From Deinococcus rhizophilus (lineage in GTDB: Bacteria; Deinococcota; Deinococci; Deinococcales; Deinococcaceae), in assembly GCF_030271215.1 (NCBI RefSeq), contig NZ_JASNGB010000004.1:1-32966 (forward strand): a stretch of DNA of 32,966 nucleotides, written 5' to 3'. Below are positions 18,830 to 32,966 of the stretch, in pieces. Each line of letters opens with the position of its first letter. Position 1 is the first letter of the stretch. Both the position numbers and the translations under genes were made by a program. The notes below the pieces were generated by a model. The model saw only the letters and a list, made by a program, of their open reading frames with translations, did no database searches and was not told the origin of the DNA.

Positions 18830-18835
18830 AGGGTA
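18830..18835 (-). promoter_or_regulatory. -10 box (TACCCT), leaderless start of the HNH gene
   Basis: TACCCT is followed by 6 bases and ATG on the minus strand, the same box and spacing as at the SIS gene. Confidence 0.55.
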
Positions 18836-18865
18836 GGGCAAAGCCCGGCCCCGATGGCGATTCTC

Positions 18866-19842
<977 letters not shown>

Positions 19843-19846
<4 letters not shown>

Positions 19847-20355
19847 GTCAGGTGGTCTCCGTAGCACAGGCGCACGAGGGGCGCGAGGTCGCTCTTGGCC
19901 GGGTCACCTGCGGCGAGGCGGGCGAGCAGGGCGGCGGGGGTCAGCCACTCGGCCCCGCTGAAGTCGTGGGGGTTGTAGGCCGGGGCCGTATCGGTGCGGA
20001 GTTCGTAGACTCGCATGAAGATGTTCAGGCCCGCATCGCGTGGGGTAAAGGCGCCGATCTCCCGCCAGGGCAGCGTCTCCACGGCCAGATTCAGTTCCTC
20101 GCGGGTCTCGCGGCGAAAGGCGGCCTCGTAGCTCTCGCCGCGCTCCACGTGGCCGCCCACGCTCATATCGAGGCAACCGGGAAACATCCGCTTGGTGGCG
20201 GTGCGGCGCGGAATCCACAGCTCGCCGCGCGAGTTGATCAGAAAGGCATTGACTCCCCGCACGGGAAGGCGCCGCGTCCACGCCTCGTCTCGGGTCACGC
20301 TGCCGATCACCTCGTCGCGCCCGTTCACGAGGTCGAGCCATTCCACGTCGTTCAT
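19843..20355 (-). CDS. Nudix hydrolase, Idi-like subgroup
   Basis: This is a 170-residue Nudix protein. The Nudix box is [22 protein letters not shown], matching Gx5Ex7REx2EE with Asn in place of the final Gly. The N-terminal [19 protein letters not shown] and [18 protein letters not shown] resemble the isopentenyl-diphosphate-isomerase-like (YfcD) Nudix subgroup. In that subgroup the substrate is usually unknown; a nucleotide-diphosphate house-cleaning role is the general expectation. It is sandwiched between argF (13-base gap) and argC (4-base overlap), so it is expressed with arginine genes, although a link to arginine metabolism is not established. Confidence 0.88.
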
Positions 20356-20368
20356 GCGCCCGATTCTC

Positions 20369-21346
<978 letters not shown>

Positions 21347-21354
21347 GGCGAGTA

Positions 21355-21360
21355 AGTATA
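21355..21360 (-). promoter_or_regulatory. -10 box (TATACT) of the argF operon
   Basis: TATACT is followed by 8 bases and the ATG of argF. No obvious arginine-repressor operator was recognised next to it. Confidence 0.65.
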
Positions 21361-21400
21361 CGCGGCGCTGCAAGAAGATGCAGAACGGAGGCGGACGCCT

Positions 21401-21417
21401 TGTGGATAAGTGGATAA
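21401..21417 (-). promoter_or_regulatory. DnaA-box-like pair upstream of argF
   Basis: The minus strand reads TTATCCACTTATCCACA: one perfect DnaA box (TTATCCACA) and one 8/9 match (TTATCCACT) in tandem. They lie 40-60 bases upstream of the argF -10. Whether they bind DnaA is unknown. Confidence 0.4.
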
Positions 21418-21440
21418 GCCGTGGGGTTGCTGGCCCCGGC

Positions 21441-21554
21441 CAACCCCTCCGCCCCTCCGGGGCACCTCCCCTTGAAAGGGAGGCTTTCGTGAGGAACGTC
21501 CTCCCATGCTCGTGTGTTGCGAAGGCTTCTCCCCAGGGGAGCTCTGAGGGGTTG
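21441..21554. repeat. Palindromic intergenic element
   Basis: CAACCCCTC at the left end is the exact reverse complement of GAGGGGTTG at the right end. Inside are nested hairpins: CCCCTCCGGGG, CCTCCC with GGGAGG around CTTGAAA, and CTCCCCAGGGGAG. The whole 114 bases could fold into one branched structure. It occupies the argF/transporter intergenic region and ends 30 bases before the transporter promoter. It looks like a dispersed extragenic palindromic repeat, although only one copy is in the window. Confidence 0.6.
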
Positions 21555-21583
21555 CCCGACGCGCCTCCCTTCCGCCCCCGGCG

Positions 21584-21589
21584 TACACT
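21584..21589 (+). promoter_or_regulatory. -10 box (TACACT) of the EamA transporter gene
   Basis: TACACT is followed by 9 bases and ATG. GGAG in the spacer could also act as a ribosome binding site on a very short leader. Confidence 0.5.
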
Positions 21590-21598
21590 CCGGAGCCG

Positions 21599-22492
<894 letters not shown>

Positions 22493-22502
22493 CCTGTCTC
22501 CC

Positions 22503-24984
<2,482 letters not shown>

Positions 24985-25017
24985 AGCGGCCAGCTTCCAG
25001 CGACCAGCCAAAGCAGG

Positions 25018-25045
25018 AAGCCCCAGCGGGTGCCGGGGCTTTGTT
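25018..25045 (+). terminator. Intrinsic terminator of polX
   Basis: AAGCCCC and GGGGCTT pair around a 10-base loop and are followed by TGTT. It may also serve the convergent CtaG gene, although the T-run in that direction is poor. Confidence 0.75.
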
Positions 25046-25061
25046 CACTCTGGTTGAAAGT

Positions 25062-25906
25062 TCAGTCCCCCACCGCAGGCGGCGTTCCCCCCTGCTCGCC
25101 GTCGGCCAGCTTGATCAGCCACATCATCAGCTGCACCAGCGCCAGGGCCATCGCGGGCAGTCCGGCCAGCATCATGATCCAGCCGCTGATCTGCTGGTTT
25201 TGCAGCGGGCTGAGGTCCCACAGGCACAGCGCCCCCACGTAGGGCGTGTACAGCACCTGCCGCGAGTACAGCCACACGCTGGCGACCGCCATCATCGGCA
25301 GGGCGGCGATCAACCCGAACCACCCGCGCGAGCCGATGTGGGCGGGCTGCACGGTGGGCAGGGGCCGCAGCACCACACTCCAGACCATCAGGCTGCTCAG
25401 CAGGTACAGGGCGGGCAGCAGCGCGGCGGCCGTGTTGGTGACCACCGAGGCGTTGAAGCCGGCCGGAACGTTCCAGAAGATGATGACCGCACTCCACACC
25501 GCCAGCGCCACCCAGGGGTCCAGCAGCACCCCCAGGAATCGTCCGAAGGGGCGGCGCGGATCAATCTGGATGCCGCGCGGCAGCCCCAGTACCAGCAGCG
25601 GGGGCACCACCTCGGCCAGCACCATCAGCCGGGCCATGTAGAGGGCCATGCTGTTGAGGGTCCAGTTCGTCGCCGCCGACTGGGTAGAGAGAATGAGCAG
25701 CACCACGCCGAGGCCGAAGAGTACCGTCTTCCACACCGGCCAGTTCGCGCGGCCCTCCGGGGTGCGGCGGGCGCGGACGTAGTGCCAGAAGTACAGCGCC
25801 GTCGCCGCCAGCACGGGCAGCCACACCAGGGGATCGAAGCGCAGGGCCAGCAGCTCGGCGAGGCCGGGGTTGAGGTCGGCGGGGGCCAGGGTCATTAAAG
25901 GAAGGG

Positions 25907-25910
<4 letters not shown>
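25062..25910 (-). CDS. ctaG: Cytochrome c oxidase assembly protein, caa3 CtaG family
   Basis: This 282-residue membrane protein has about seven hydrophobic helices (for example LVWLPVLAATALYFWHYV, WKTVLFGLGVVLLIL, MARLMVLAEVVPPLLVLGLP and the C-terminal IMMLAGLPAMALALVQLMMWLI). The pattern matches the caa3-type CtaG/DUF1404-like family needed for haem-copper oxidase maturation, which is unrelated to Cox11. The Met-rich helices suit a copper-handling role. Its ATG overlaps the TGA of the SCO gene (ATGA). It is the last gene of the PCuAC - SCO - CtaG operon. Confidence 0.88.
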
Positions 25911-26569
<659 letters not shown>

Positions 26570-26589
26570 GGGCAGGGTTCCTCGGTGGG

Positions 26590-27108
26590 TCAGGGCAGGC
26601 GGACGGGGGCGGAGACGCTCAGGGTGCGGCCATCCCGCGCGACCAGCACCAGCGCGATCCGCTCGCCGGGCTTCAGCGGACGCTTCAGGTTCATCAGCAT
26701 CAGGTGGTTGCCGCCCGGCTTCAGCACGAGCGAACCGCCCGCCGGAACAGTCAGGCTCTTGACCGCGCTCATCCCGACCCGGCCCTGGGGGTCGCGCCGG
26801 GTGGTCATCAGCATGACGTGTTCGGCGGCCGGGCTGCGGGCGGCGGTCAGCACGACGGGGGTCTTGCCGGGGTTCCGCAGGGTCATGCCCGCGCTCGTCT
26901 CGGACGCGCCGGGCGGCACGGCGATCACGCTGGCCCCCCCCACGGTGAGGGGCAGCCGCCGGGCCGAGGTGGAGGACGGAGGGGCCGCCGCGTGGGTGGA
27001 ATGGGCCGGAGAGGCCGGGGGTTGCCCCGCCTGACTCCGGATCGCGGCGGCGGGAATCAGGACGGCGGCGAGCGCCAGCGAGAGCAGCAGGGGGGTAGGT
27101 CTGGACAT
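26590..27108 (-). CDS. PCuAC-type periplasmic copper chaperone (DUF461)
   Basis: This 172-residue exported protein has a signal peptide (about 1-23) and a His/Ser/Pro linker, followed by a cupredoxin-like PCuAC domain. The Cu(I) ligand set H-M...M...H-M is visible: AAEHVML, RVGM about ten residues on, then GGNHLMLM. PCuAC passes Cu(I) to SCO or directly to the CuA site. It is the first gene of the operon. The start has GGAGGT 12 bases upstream, which is a long spacing. An upstream TAGACT (27172-27177) gives a leader of about 57 bases with a GGGCC/GGCCC hairpin. Confidence 0.9.
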   Translation of the reverse strand: MSRPTPLLLSLALAAVLIPAAAIRSQAGQPPASPAHSTHAAAPPSSTSARRLPLTVGGASVIAVPPGASETSAGMTLRNPGKTPVVLTAARSPAAEHVMLMTTRRDPQGRVGMSAVKSLTVPAGGSLVLKPGGNHLMLMNLKRPLKPGERIALVLVARDGRTLSVSAPVRLP

Positions 27109-27171
27109 GAGGATTGGGGGACCTCCGGAAAAGGACGCGGGAGGAAACGGGGAGGGGCCAGCAAGGCCCGC

Positions 27172-27177
27172 AGTCTA
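27172..27177 (-). promoter_or_regulatory. -10 box (TAGACT) of the copper-chaperone operon
   Basis: TAGACT on the minus strand lies about 64 bases before the PCuAC start. Unlike most promoters here it implies a real leader, containing GGGCC-TTGCT-GGCCC and a GGAGGT. It is divergent from the LacI-type gene, 80 bases away. Confidence 0.45.
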
Positions 27178-27253
27178 GGCTGGGGGGGGTCGGCCCTTTG
27201 TCCCCGGACCCGGCGGGGGCAGGTGGGCCAGAAAGGGGCGACCGGGCTGCGCT

Positions 27254-28261
<1,008 letters not shown>

Positions 28262-28264
<3 letters not shown>

Positions 28265-28486
28265 CGCGTTTGAAGGAAAAACAAGTGCGGCTCTGCCCCT
28301 CCCTTTCCCCGTGACGCTCGATCTGCACTGGGAAGATCAGCGGCGCAGCCGGACTTGACGAAGTGATTCAGGTCCGAGCGGAGGCGAGATGGAGAAACGA
28401 CGGGTTCCGGAAGGAAAGGCATTGGACGGGACCCGTATGAGGTGGCGGCCAGACCAACCCGGCGAGCATCTTCGTCCAGCGCTCTA
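28262..28486. repeat. Probable degenerate or related MITE (225 bp)
   Basis: The left end TAGCGCGTTTGAAGGA and the reverse complement of the right end TAGAGCGCTGGACGAA match at about 11 of 16 positions. The left end matches the MITE copy 1 left end at about 13 of 17. Inside are two hairpins: GGACTTGA 28351-28358 with TTCAGGTCC 28367-28375, and ACGGGTTCC 28400-28408 with GGGACCCGT 28428-28436. No gene is present. The left TAG is the LacI stop codon. Assignment to the same family is inferred; boundaries are approximate. Confidence 0.5.
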
Positions 28487-28503
28487 CGAAGGGCCTGGCG
28501 GGG

Positions 28504-29598
28504 TCAGGCGTCTCCTACCGGCAGGGACTGGTCCACGGACGCGAGTTCGGCGTGCTGCACCCCGTTGCGCCCACGGGCCTTGGCCGCGTACATGGCGGCG
28601 TCGGCACGGGCGACGACCCGTTCAGGCGGCTCACCGGGGGCGGAGACCGCCACACCGAACGAGGCCGTCACCCCCCGGACCCCGTCCACCCGTTCGCGGG
28701 CCAGGCTCGCCCGCAGCGCGTCCAGCAGGGTCTGCAGCGCTCCCGGCTCCAGGGGGGGCAGGATCAGGAGGAATTCCTCGCCGCCCCAGCGGGTCGCCAC
28801 GCCGCCGGGGGGCAGCAGCCCGCGCGAGAGCCGGGCCGTCATCTGCAGCACCCGGTCGCCCACCGCGTGTCCGTGGGTGTCGTTGACAGCCTTGAAATGG
28901 TCGAGGTCGAACACCACCAGCGTGAAGGGCCGCCCGGCGTGCGCGAGCTCGGCCAGCCGTTCCTCCCCGGCCCGGCGATTGGCGAGGCCCGTCAGGGGGT
29001 CCTGCCGCGCCGCCTGCCGCGCGGCGAGCAGCTGCCCGCGCTGCGCTCCGAAGGTCGCCTGCATCAGAATCATGATCAGTCCGACCATCTGAAACTGGAT
29101 CACCGACGCCGCGAGGTCCACGCTGCGGGCCTCCGGTCCCCACAGGAGGCGGTAGAGGCAGACCGCCAGCGCCAGCAGGTACGTCACCGCCGACCACCGC
29201 AGGGCCTCACGCGGGGCGAACAGCAAAAAGGCCCCGGCGTACAGCACCGGAAACCAGTAGGTGCTTTCGCTGAGCAGCGAGAGGTGCCCGCCCCCGCTGC
29301 CCGGCCAGGGCCACAGCCCCACCAGAAAGTAGAGCGTGAGCCCCAGCAACGCCGCCCGCGCCGCCGGAATCAGACTCAGCCAGCCGCGCCGCACCGCCAG
29401 CAGCAGCCCCAGCAGCAGCGCGGCCAGCAGCGGCAGCGCGATCAGGTCACGCGGGGTGGGGGTCGGCCACTGAAACGCCAGCGTCCCCAGGCAGGCCAGG
29501 GCCCCCACCCAGGCGAGTTGCCCGAACATCCGCCGCTGGGTCCGCTCCGTGTCCTCCCAGCCCAGCGGAGTGGTGGAATCGGAACCGGGGTGGGTCAT
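28504..29598 (-). CDS. Membrane-anchored GGDEF protein, probable diguanylate cyclase
   Basis: This 364-residue protein has a short soluble N-terminus, about six hydrophobic helices (about 28-195) and then a GGDEF domain: RQDPLTGLANRRAGEERL, DLDHFKAVNDTHGHAVGD and the active-site WGGEEFLLI, a GGEEF signature compatible with synthesis of c-di-GMP from two GTP. No RxxD inhibitory site lies five residues before GGEEF, so product feedback is not expected. The input domain is only the membrane bundle. The ATG is preceded by GGAGG at 6 bases. It is transcribed alone; a MITE copy lies about 110 bases upstream. Confidence 0.92.
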   Translation of the reverse strand: MTHPGSDSTTPLGWEDTERTQRRMFGQLAWVGALACLGTLAFQWPTPTPRDLIALPLLAALLLGLLLAVRRGWLSLIPAARAALLGLTLYFLVGLWPWPGSGGGHLSLLSESTYWFPVLYAGAFLLFAPREALRWSAVTYLLALAVCLYRLLWGPEARSVDLAASVIQFQMVGLIMILMQATFGAQRGQLLAARQAARQDPLTGLANRRAGEERLAELAHAGRPFTLVVFDLDHFKAVNDTHGHAVGDRVLQMTARLSRGLLPPGGVATRWGGEEFLLILPPLEPGALQTLLDALRASLARERVDGVRGVTASFGVAVSAPGEPPERVVARADAAMYAAKARGRNGVQHAELASVDQSLPVGDA

Positions 29599-29707
29599 GC
29601 AGGCCCTCCAGACGGGCGGCGACGGGGGCAAATGGGGGACGGGGGGAATCTGCTCCCATTGTGCGACTTCCCGCAGGACCTGTGCCCTGAGCTGGCTGAC
29701 TGAACTT

Positions 29708-29847
29708 TAGAGCATTTGACAGAATTACGGCCCCCGGGGAAGGGCGCCCCAGGTGCCTCCATTCTGCCCAATGCTCCTCTTCAATTCGCTCGCTCCGCTC
29801 GGCCAACGAATGCGGAAACCCACCGCATTCTTATGGCAAATGCTCTA
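29708..29847. repeat. MITE-like dispersed repeat, copy 3 (140 bp)
   Basis: Both ends are identical to copy 1 (TAGAGCATTTG / CAAATGCTCTA). Across the shared 140 positions only one substitution is seen, plus a 21-base deletion in the middle, next to a CGCTC repeat. It lies between the GGDEF promoter region and the 3' end of tdk, in the same orientation as the other copies and 28 kb away. The near identity implies recent movement or gene conversion. Confidence 0.87.
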
Positions 29848-29873
29848 GTCAAGCCTGACCCAGGGGTGGGGGC

Positions 29874-30533
29874 TCAGGTGCCGCGCACCCCGGCCCCGTG
29901 CGGGGAAACAGCAGGCAGAGCGGCCGGATACACCGCGTGATGCACCCGGCAGCGGGCCTCGTAAGCTTCCTGAGCGCCCACCAGCACGACGGGGTCGTCG
30001 TACCGGGCGGGCTCTCCGGCGATCAGGCGCTGCGAGCGGGTGGCGGGAGCGCCGCACACCGTGCAGATGGCCGTCAGCTTCTCCACGCTCTCGGCCCGCG
30101 CGAGCAGGTCGGGCATGCAGCCGAAGGGCTCGGCGCGGAAGTCGAGGTCCAGCCCGGCCAGAATCACCCGCACTCCCCCCGCCGCGAGGTCCAGCACCAG
30201 CGGCCCCAGCTCCGGCCCGAAAAACTGCGCCTCGTCGATGCCCACCACGTCGGGCAGGGTGCGTCCCGGATCGGGCAGCAGCTCGCCTTCGCCCAGCAGG
30301 TGCGCCCGGATGCCCGCAGCGTCCGCGACCGGAATGGCGTCCAGACTGCGGCCCGCGTGGCTGGCGACGTGCGCCGTGTGGTAGCGGCTGTCGAGCGCGG
30401 GCTTGAACACCGCCACCCGCTGCCGGGCGATCACCGCCCGCGTCACCCGCCGGATCAGTTCCTCGCTCTTGCCGCTGAACATCGGCCCGACGATGACTTC
30501 GAGGTGGCCGCCGTGGTAGGGGGACTTCAGCAC
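29874..30533 (-). CDS. tdk: Thymidine kinase
   Basis: The enzyme phosphorylates thymidine with ATP in pyrimidine salvage. The 219-residue type II TK has the P-loop GPMFSGKS near the N-terminus, the Walker-B-like VGIDEAQFF, the lasso-region zinc ligands CTVCG and a later CRVHH (CxxH variant of the usual CxxC), and the substrate loop with [13 protein letters not shown]. The GTG start is chosen because CATACT lies 7 bases upstream and the protein then begins directly at the conserved core. The longer open frame is antisense to the secreted-protein gene. It is divergent from that gene, with promoters about 60 bases apart. Confidence 0.95.
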   Translation of the reverse strand: MLKSPYHGGHLEVIVGPMFSGKSEELIRRVTRAVIARQRVAVFKPALDSRYHTAHVASHAGRSLDAIPVADAAGIRAHLLGEGELLPDPGRTLPDVVGIDEAQFFGPELGPLVLDLAAGGVRVILAGLDLDFRAEPFGCMPDLLARAESVEKLTAICTVCGAPATRSQRLIAGEPARYDDPVVLVGAQEAYEARCRVHHAVYPAALPAVSPHGAGVRGT

Positions 30534-30540
30534 GGGGGGA

Positions 30541-30546
30541 AGTATG
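30541..30546 (-). promoter_or_regulatory. -10 box (CATACT), leaderless start of tdk
   Basis: CATACT is followed by 7 bases and GTG on the minus strand. Confidence 0.5.
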
Positions 30547-30602
30547 CCACCCCGGAGCAGGCTGGGAAGGCTGGGGGTCACGCACGGGTCAGTGGGGCGG
30601 GG

Positions 30603-30608
30603 TAGCCT
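30603..30608 (+). promoter_or_regulatory. -10 box (TAGCCT), leaderless start of the secreted-protein gene
   Basis: TAGCCT is followed by 6 bases and ATG. Confidence 0.6.
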
Positions 30609-30614
30609 CGGCCC

Positions 30615-31460
30615 ATGAAATGCCGCGCCCTCCTCCTGATGTCCCTTCTGCTGGCTGGCGCGGCGCACGCCGAGTCCCGCGTGGACGAACTGGCCCCGGA
30701 CCAGTGGCCACACCTGCTGCGGGCCGCGCGCGCCGTCCCCGGGTTCGCGGGGCTGGCGTTCGTCCCGGTCGAGGGGACCAGGGTGCTGGTTCCGGCCCTG
30801 ACAACTCCGGGCCGGGAGGAACAGGCCCGGCGCTGGCTTCAATCGGACCCCTTCTGGAAGAAGGTCGGGACGGGAAAACAGGGGGTCATGCGCGGTTCTC
30901 AACCTGTGGGGTACAGCGGCGTGCAGTTGGTCGAGGCGGCGCAGGCCCTGAAGAAACGCAGCCCGAACCTGACCGTGCGGGTGAACACCACCCTGAACCG
31001 CGTGACGGTCTACGCCCCGGCGGGCGTGTTCCGGCCCATCGCGAGGGCGGCAGGTGTGGAGAAGTTCGTCGAATCCGCCTACGAGTACGAGCGAACGCCC
31101 CGCGTGCGGTTCGACGTGCAGCCGCGTACAGTGAGCCTCGCGGCGGTCCGGGCCGCCAGAGATCCCTATCAGGTCGTGCCGCGCCTCCAGGTCCGCGTCA
31201 CGAATCCCACCGGGGCACCGCTCCTCTTCCCCTACAGTTGCGGCAGCAGCCTCCCAGTCCGCGTGGCTGACCGCACGGGCCGCGTGATTCCCGAAGACAG
31301 CGGCGTGGGCTGCACCGAGGAACTGAACTCGGCCCTAATCCAGCCGGGGCAGACGCTCACCTTTCCCAGCTTCCCCCTCACGAAGATGACCCACCTCAAG
31401 CCCGGGCCGTACCACTGGCTGATCGATGGCCAGCTCATCCCCTTCACCCTGACGCCCTGA
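30615..31460 (+). CDS. Secreted protein with C-terminal BsuPI-like beta domain, function unknown
   Basis: This is a 281-residue protein. It has a signal peptide ([19 protein letters not shown], cleavage near 19-20). An N-terminal region of about 150 residues contains no motif I recognise ([36 protein letters not shown]). A C-terminal beta-rich domain ([20 protein letters not shown]...[32 protein letters not shown]) resembles the BsuPI intracellular-proteinase-inhibitor-like fold, including its typical GxY-type final strand. Two cysteines (in YSCGSS and GVGCTEE) may pair. The gene is alone, divergent from tdk. A binding or inhibitor role is possible but unproven. Confidence 0.7.
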   Translation: MKCRALLLMSLLLAGAAHAESRVDELAPDQWPHLLRAARAVPGFAGLAFVPVEGTRVLVPALTTPGREEQARRWLQSDPFWKKVGTGKQGVMRGSQPVGYSGVQLVEAAQALKKRSPNLTVRVNTTLNRVTVYAPAGVFRPIARAAGVEKFVESAYEYERTPRVRFDVQPRTVSLAAVRAARDPYQVVPRLQVRVTNPTGAPLLFPYSCGSSLPVRVADRTGRVIPEDSGVGCTEELNSALIQPGQTLTFPSFPLTKMTHLKPGPYHWLIDGQLIPFTLTP

Positions 31461-31511
31461 CGCGGGCACAGACGCCGCCCCACCACGCCGGGCAGTTCTC
31501 CCATGAAGAAG

Positions 31512-31533
31512 ACCCCCGGGGCGGCCCGGGGGT
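31512..31533. terminator. Hairpin between convergent secreted-protein gene and rpmE
   Basis: ACCCCCGGG and CCCGGGGGT pair perfectly around GCGG. On the minus strand it is followed by CTTCTTC, so it most likely ends rpmE. On the plus strand it could also end the secreted-protein gene. Confidence 0.7.
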
Positions 31534-31575
31534 TCATTCGCTGCTCGCTTCGCTCGGCCCCTGGCGGGGCGGCGA

Positions 31576-31797
<222 letters not shown>

Positions 31798-31803
31798 GTT
31801 GAA

Positions 31804-31832
31804 CCTCCTCCGTCACGTCGTTGTGCGTGACG
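31804..31832 (-). promoter_or_regulatory. rpmE leader hairpin abutting the RBS
   Basis: On the minus strand CGTCACG and CGTGACG (31832-31826 and 31817-31811) pair around an 8-base loop, and the hairpin runs directly into GGAGGAGG. This geometry suits translational autoregulation by L31, as proposed for several L31 leader motifs in other bacteria. Confidence 0.45.
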
Positions 31833-31844
31833 GGCAACCGCAGA

Positions 31845-31850
31845 AGCATA
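31845..31850 (-). promoter_or_regulatory. Extended -10 (TGCTATGCT) of rpmE
   Basis: TATGCT preceded by TGC lies about 47 bases before the rpmE ATG, just past the amidohydrolase 3' end, so rpmE can be transcribed on its own. No good -35 is visible. Confidence 0.55.
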
Positions 31851-31855
31851 GCACG

Positions 31856-32966
<1,111 letters not shown>

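Overview
This window looks like chromosomal DNA from a Deinococcus species or a very close relative. It is GC-rich throughout. It encodes an S-layer-homology outer-membrane protein, a cysteine-free L31, a PolX whose polymerase active site has lost its aspartates (as published for the Deinococcus radiodurans enzyme), a TrpRS with an iron-sulfur-type cysteine set, and a Thermus/Deinococcus-type purine nucleoside phosphorylase. At least a dozen genes have a TAnnnT -10 box ending only 6-9 bases before the start codon, which is the leaderless-mRNA architecture known from Deinococcus. The species cannot be named from this sequence alone.

Layout. The left end (1-4.3 kb) holds the 5' part of mutS2 (minus), a small thioredoxin-fold gene bracketed by two copies of a roughly 160-bp MITE-like repeat, an SDR oxidoreductase (minus) and an RluA-type pseudouridine synthase (plus). 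From 4.3 to 8.8 kb a minus-strand block carries a VanW-family protein and a purine nucleoside phosphorylase - enoyl-CoA hydratase - HD phosphohydrolase run. At 9.0-10.3 kb is an SLH / coiled-coil / collagen-like / beta-barrel envelope protein with a clean terminator. A lapA-like gene coupled to recJ follows (10.4-12.9 kb), then a 365-base gene-free stretch and a SIS/phosphosugar-isomerase-like gene (minus). tRNA-Arg(CCG) (minus) precedes a large SurA/PpiD-like foldase (14.6-16.6 kb), then trpS and scpA. A small HNH protein (minus) separates these from an argF - Nudix - argC operon (minus, 18.9-21.3 kb). A drug/metabolite transporter, a PHP phosphoesterase and polX form a plus-strand run (21.6-25.0 kb). 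A minus-strand copper module (PCuAC - SCO - CtaG) for cytochrome oxidase assembly follows, divergent from a LacI-family regulator. The right end holds a second, probably related repeat, a GGDEF protein, a third MITE copy, thymidine kinase, a secreted protein of unknown function, rpmE with a structured leader, and a 5'-truncated amidohydrolase.

How it fits together. Most genes are housekeeping: recombination and repair (mutS2, recJ, polX), chromosome segregation (scpA), translation (trpS, rpmE, tRNA-Arg, RluA), envelope biogenesis (SLH protein, foldase, VanW, LapA), arginine biosynthesis, nucleoside salvage (PNP, Tdk) and respiration (the copper module). There is no CRISPR array, prophage, toxin-antitoxin pair or defence island that I can support. 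The accessory content is the repeat families. The main MITE-like element has three copies (two nearly identical), terminal inverted repeats bounded by TA, and in one case supplies the stop codons of both flanking genes. Other points worth a second look are the collagen-like segment in the SLH protein, the TrpRS cysteine motif, the degenerate PolX palm coupled to a second PHP protein, a hairpin abutting the rpmE ribosome binding site, and a promoter reading antisense through tRNA-Arg.
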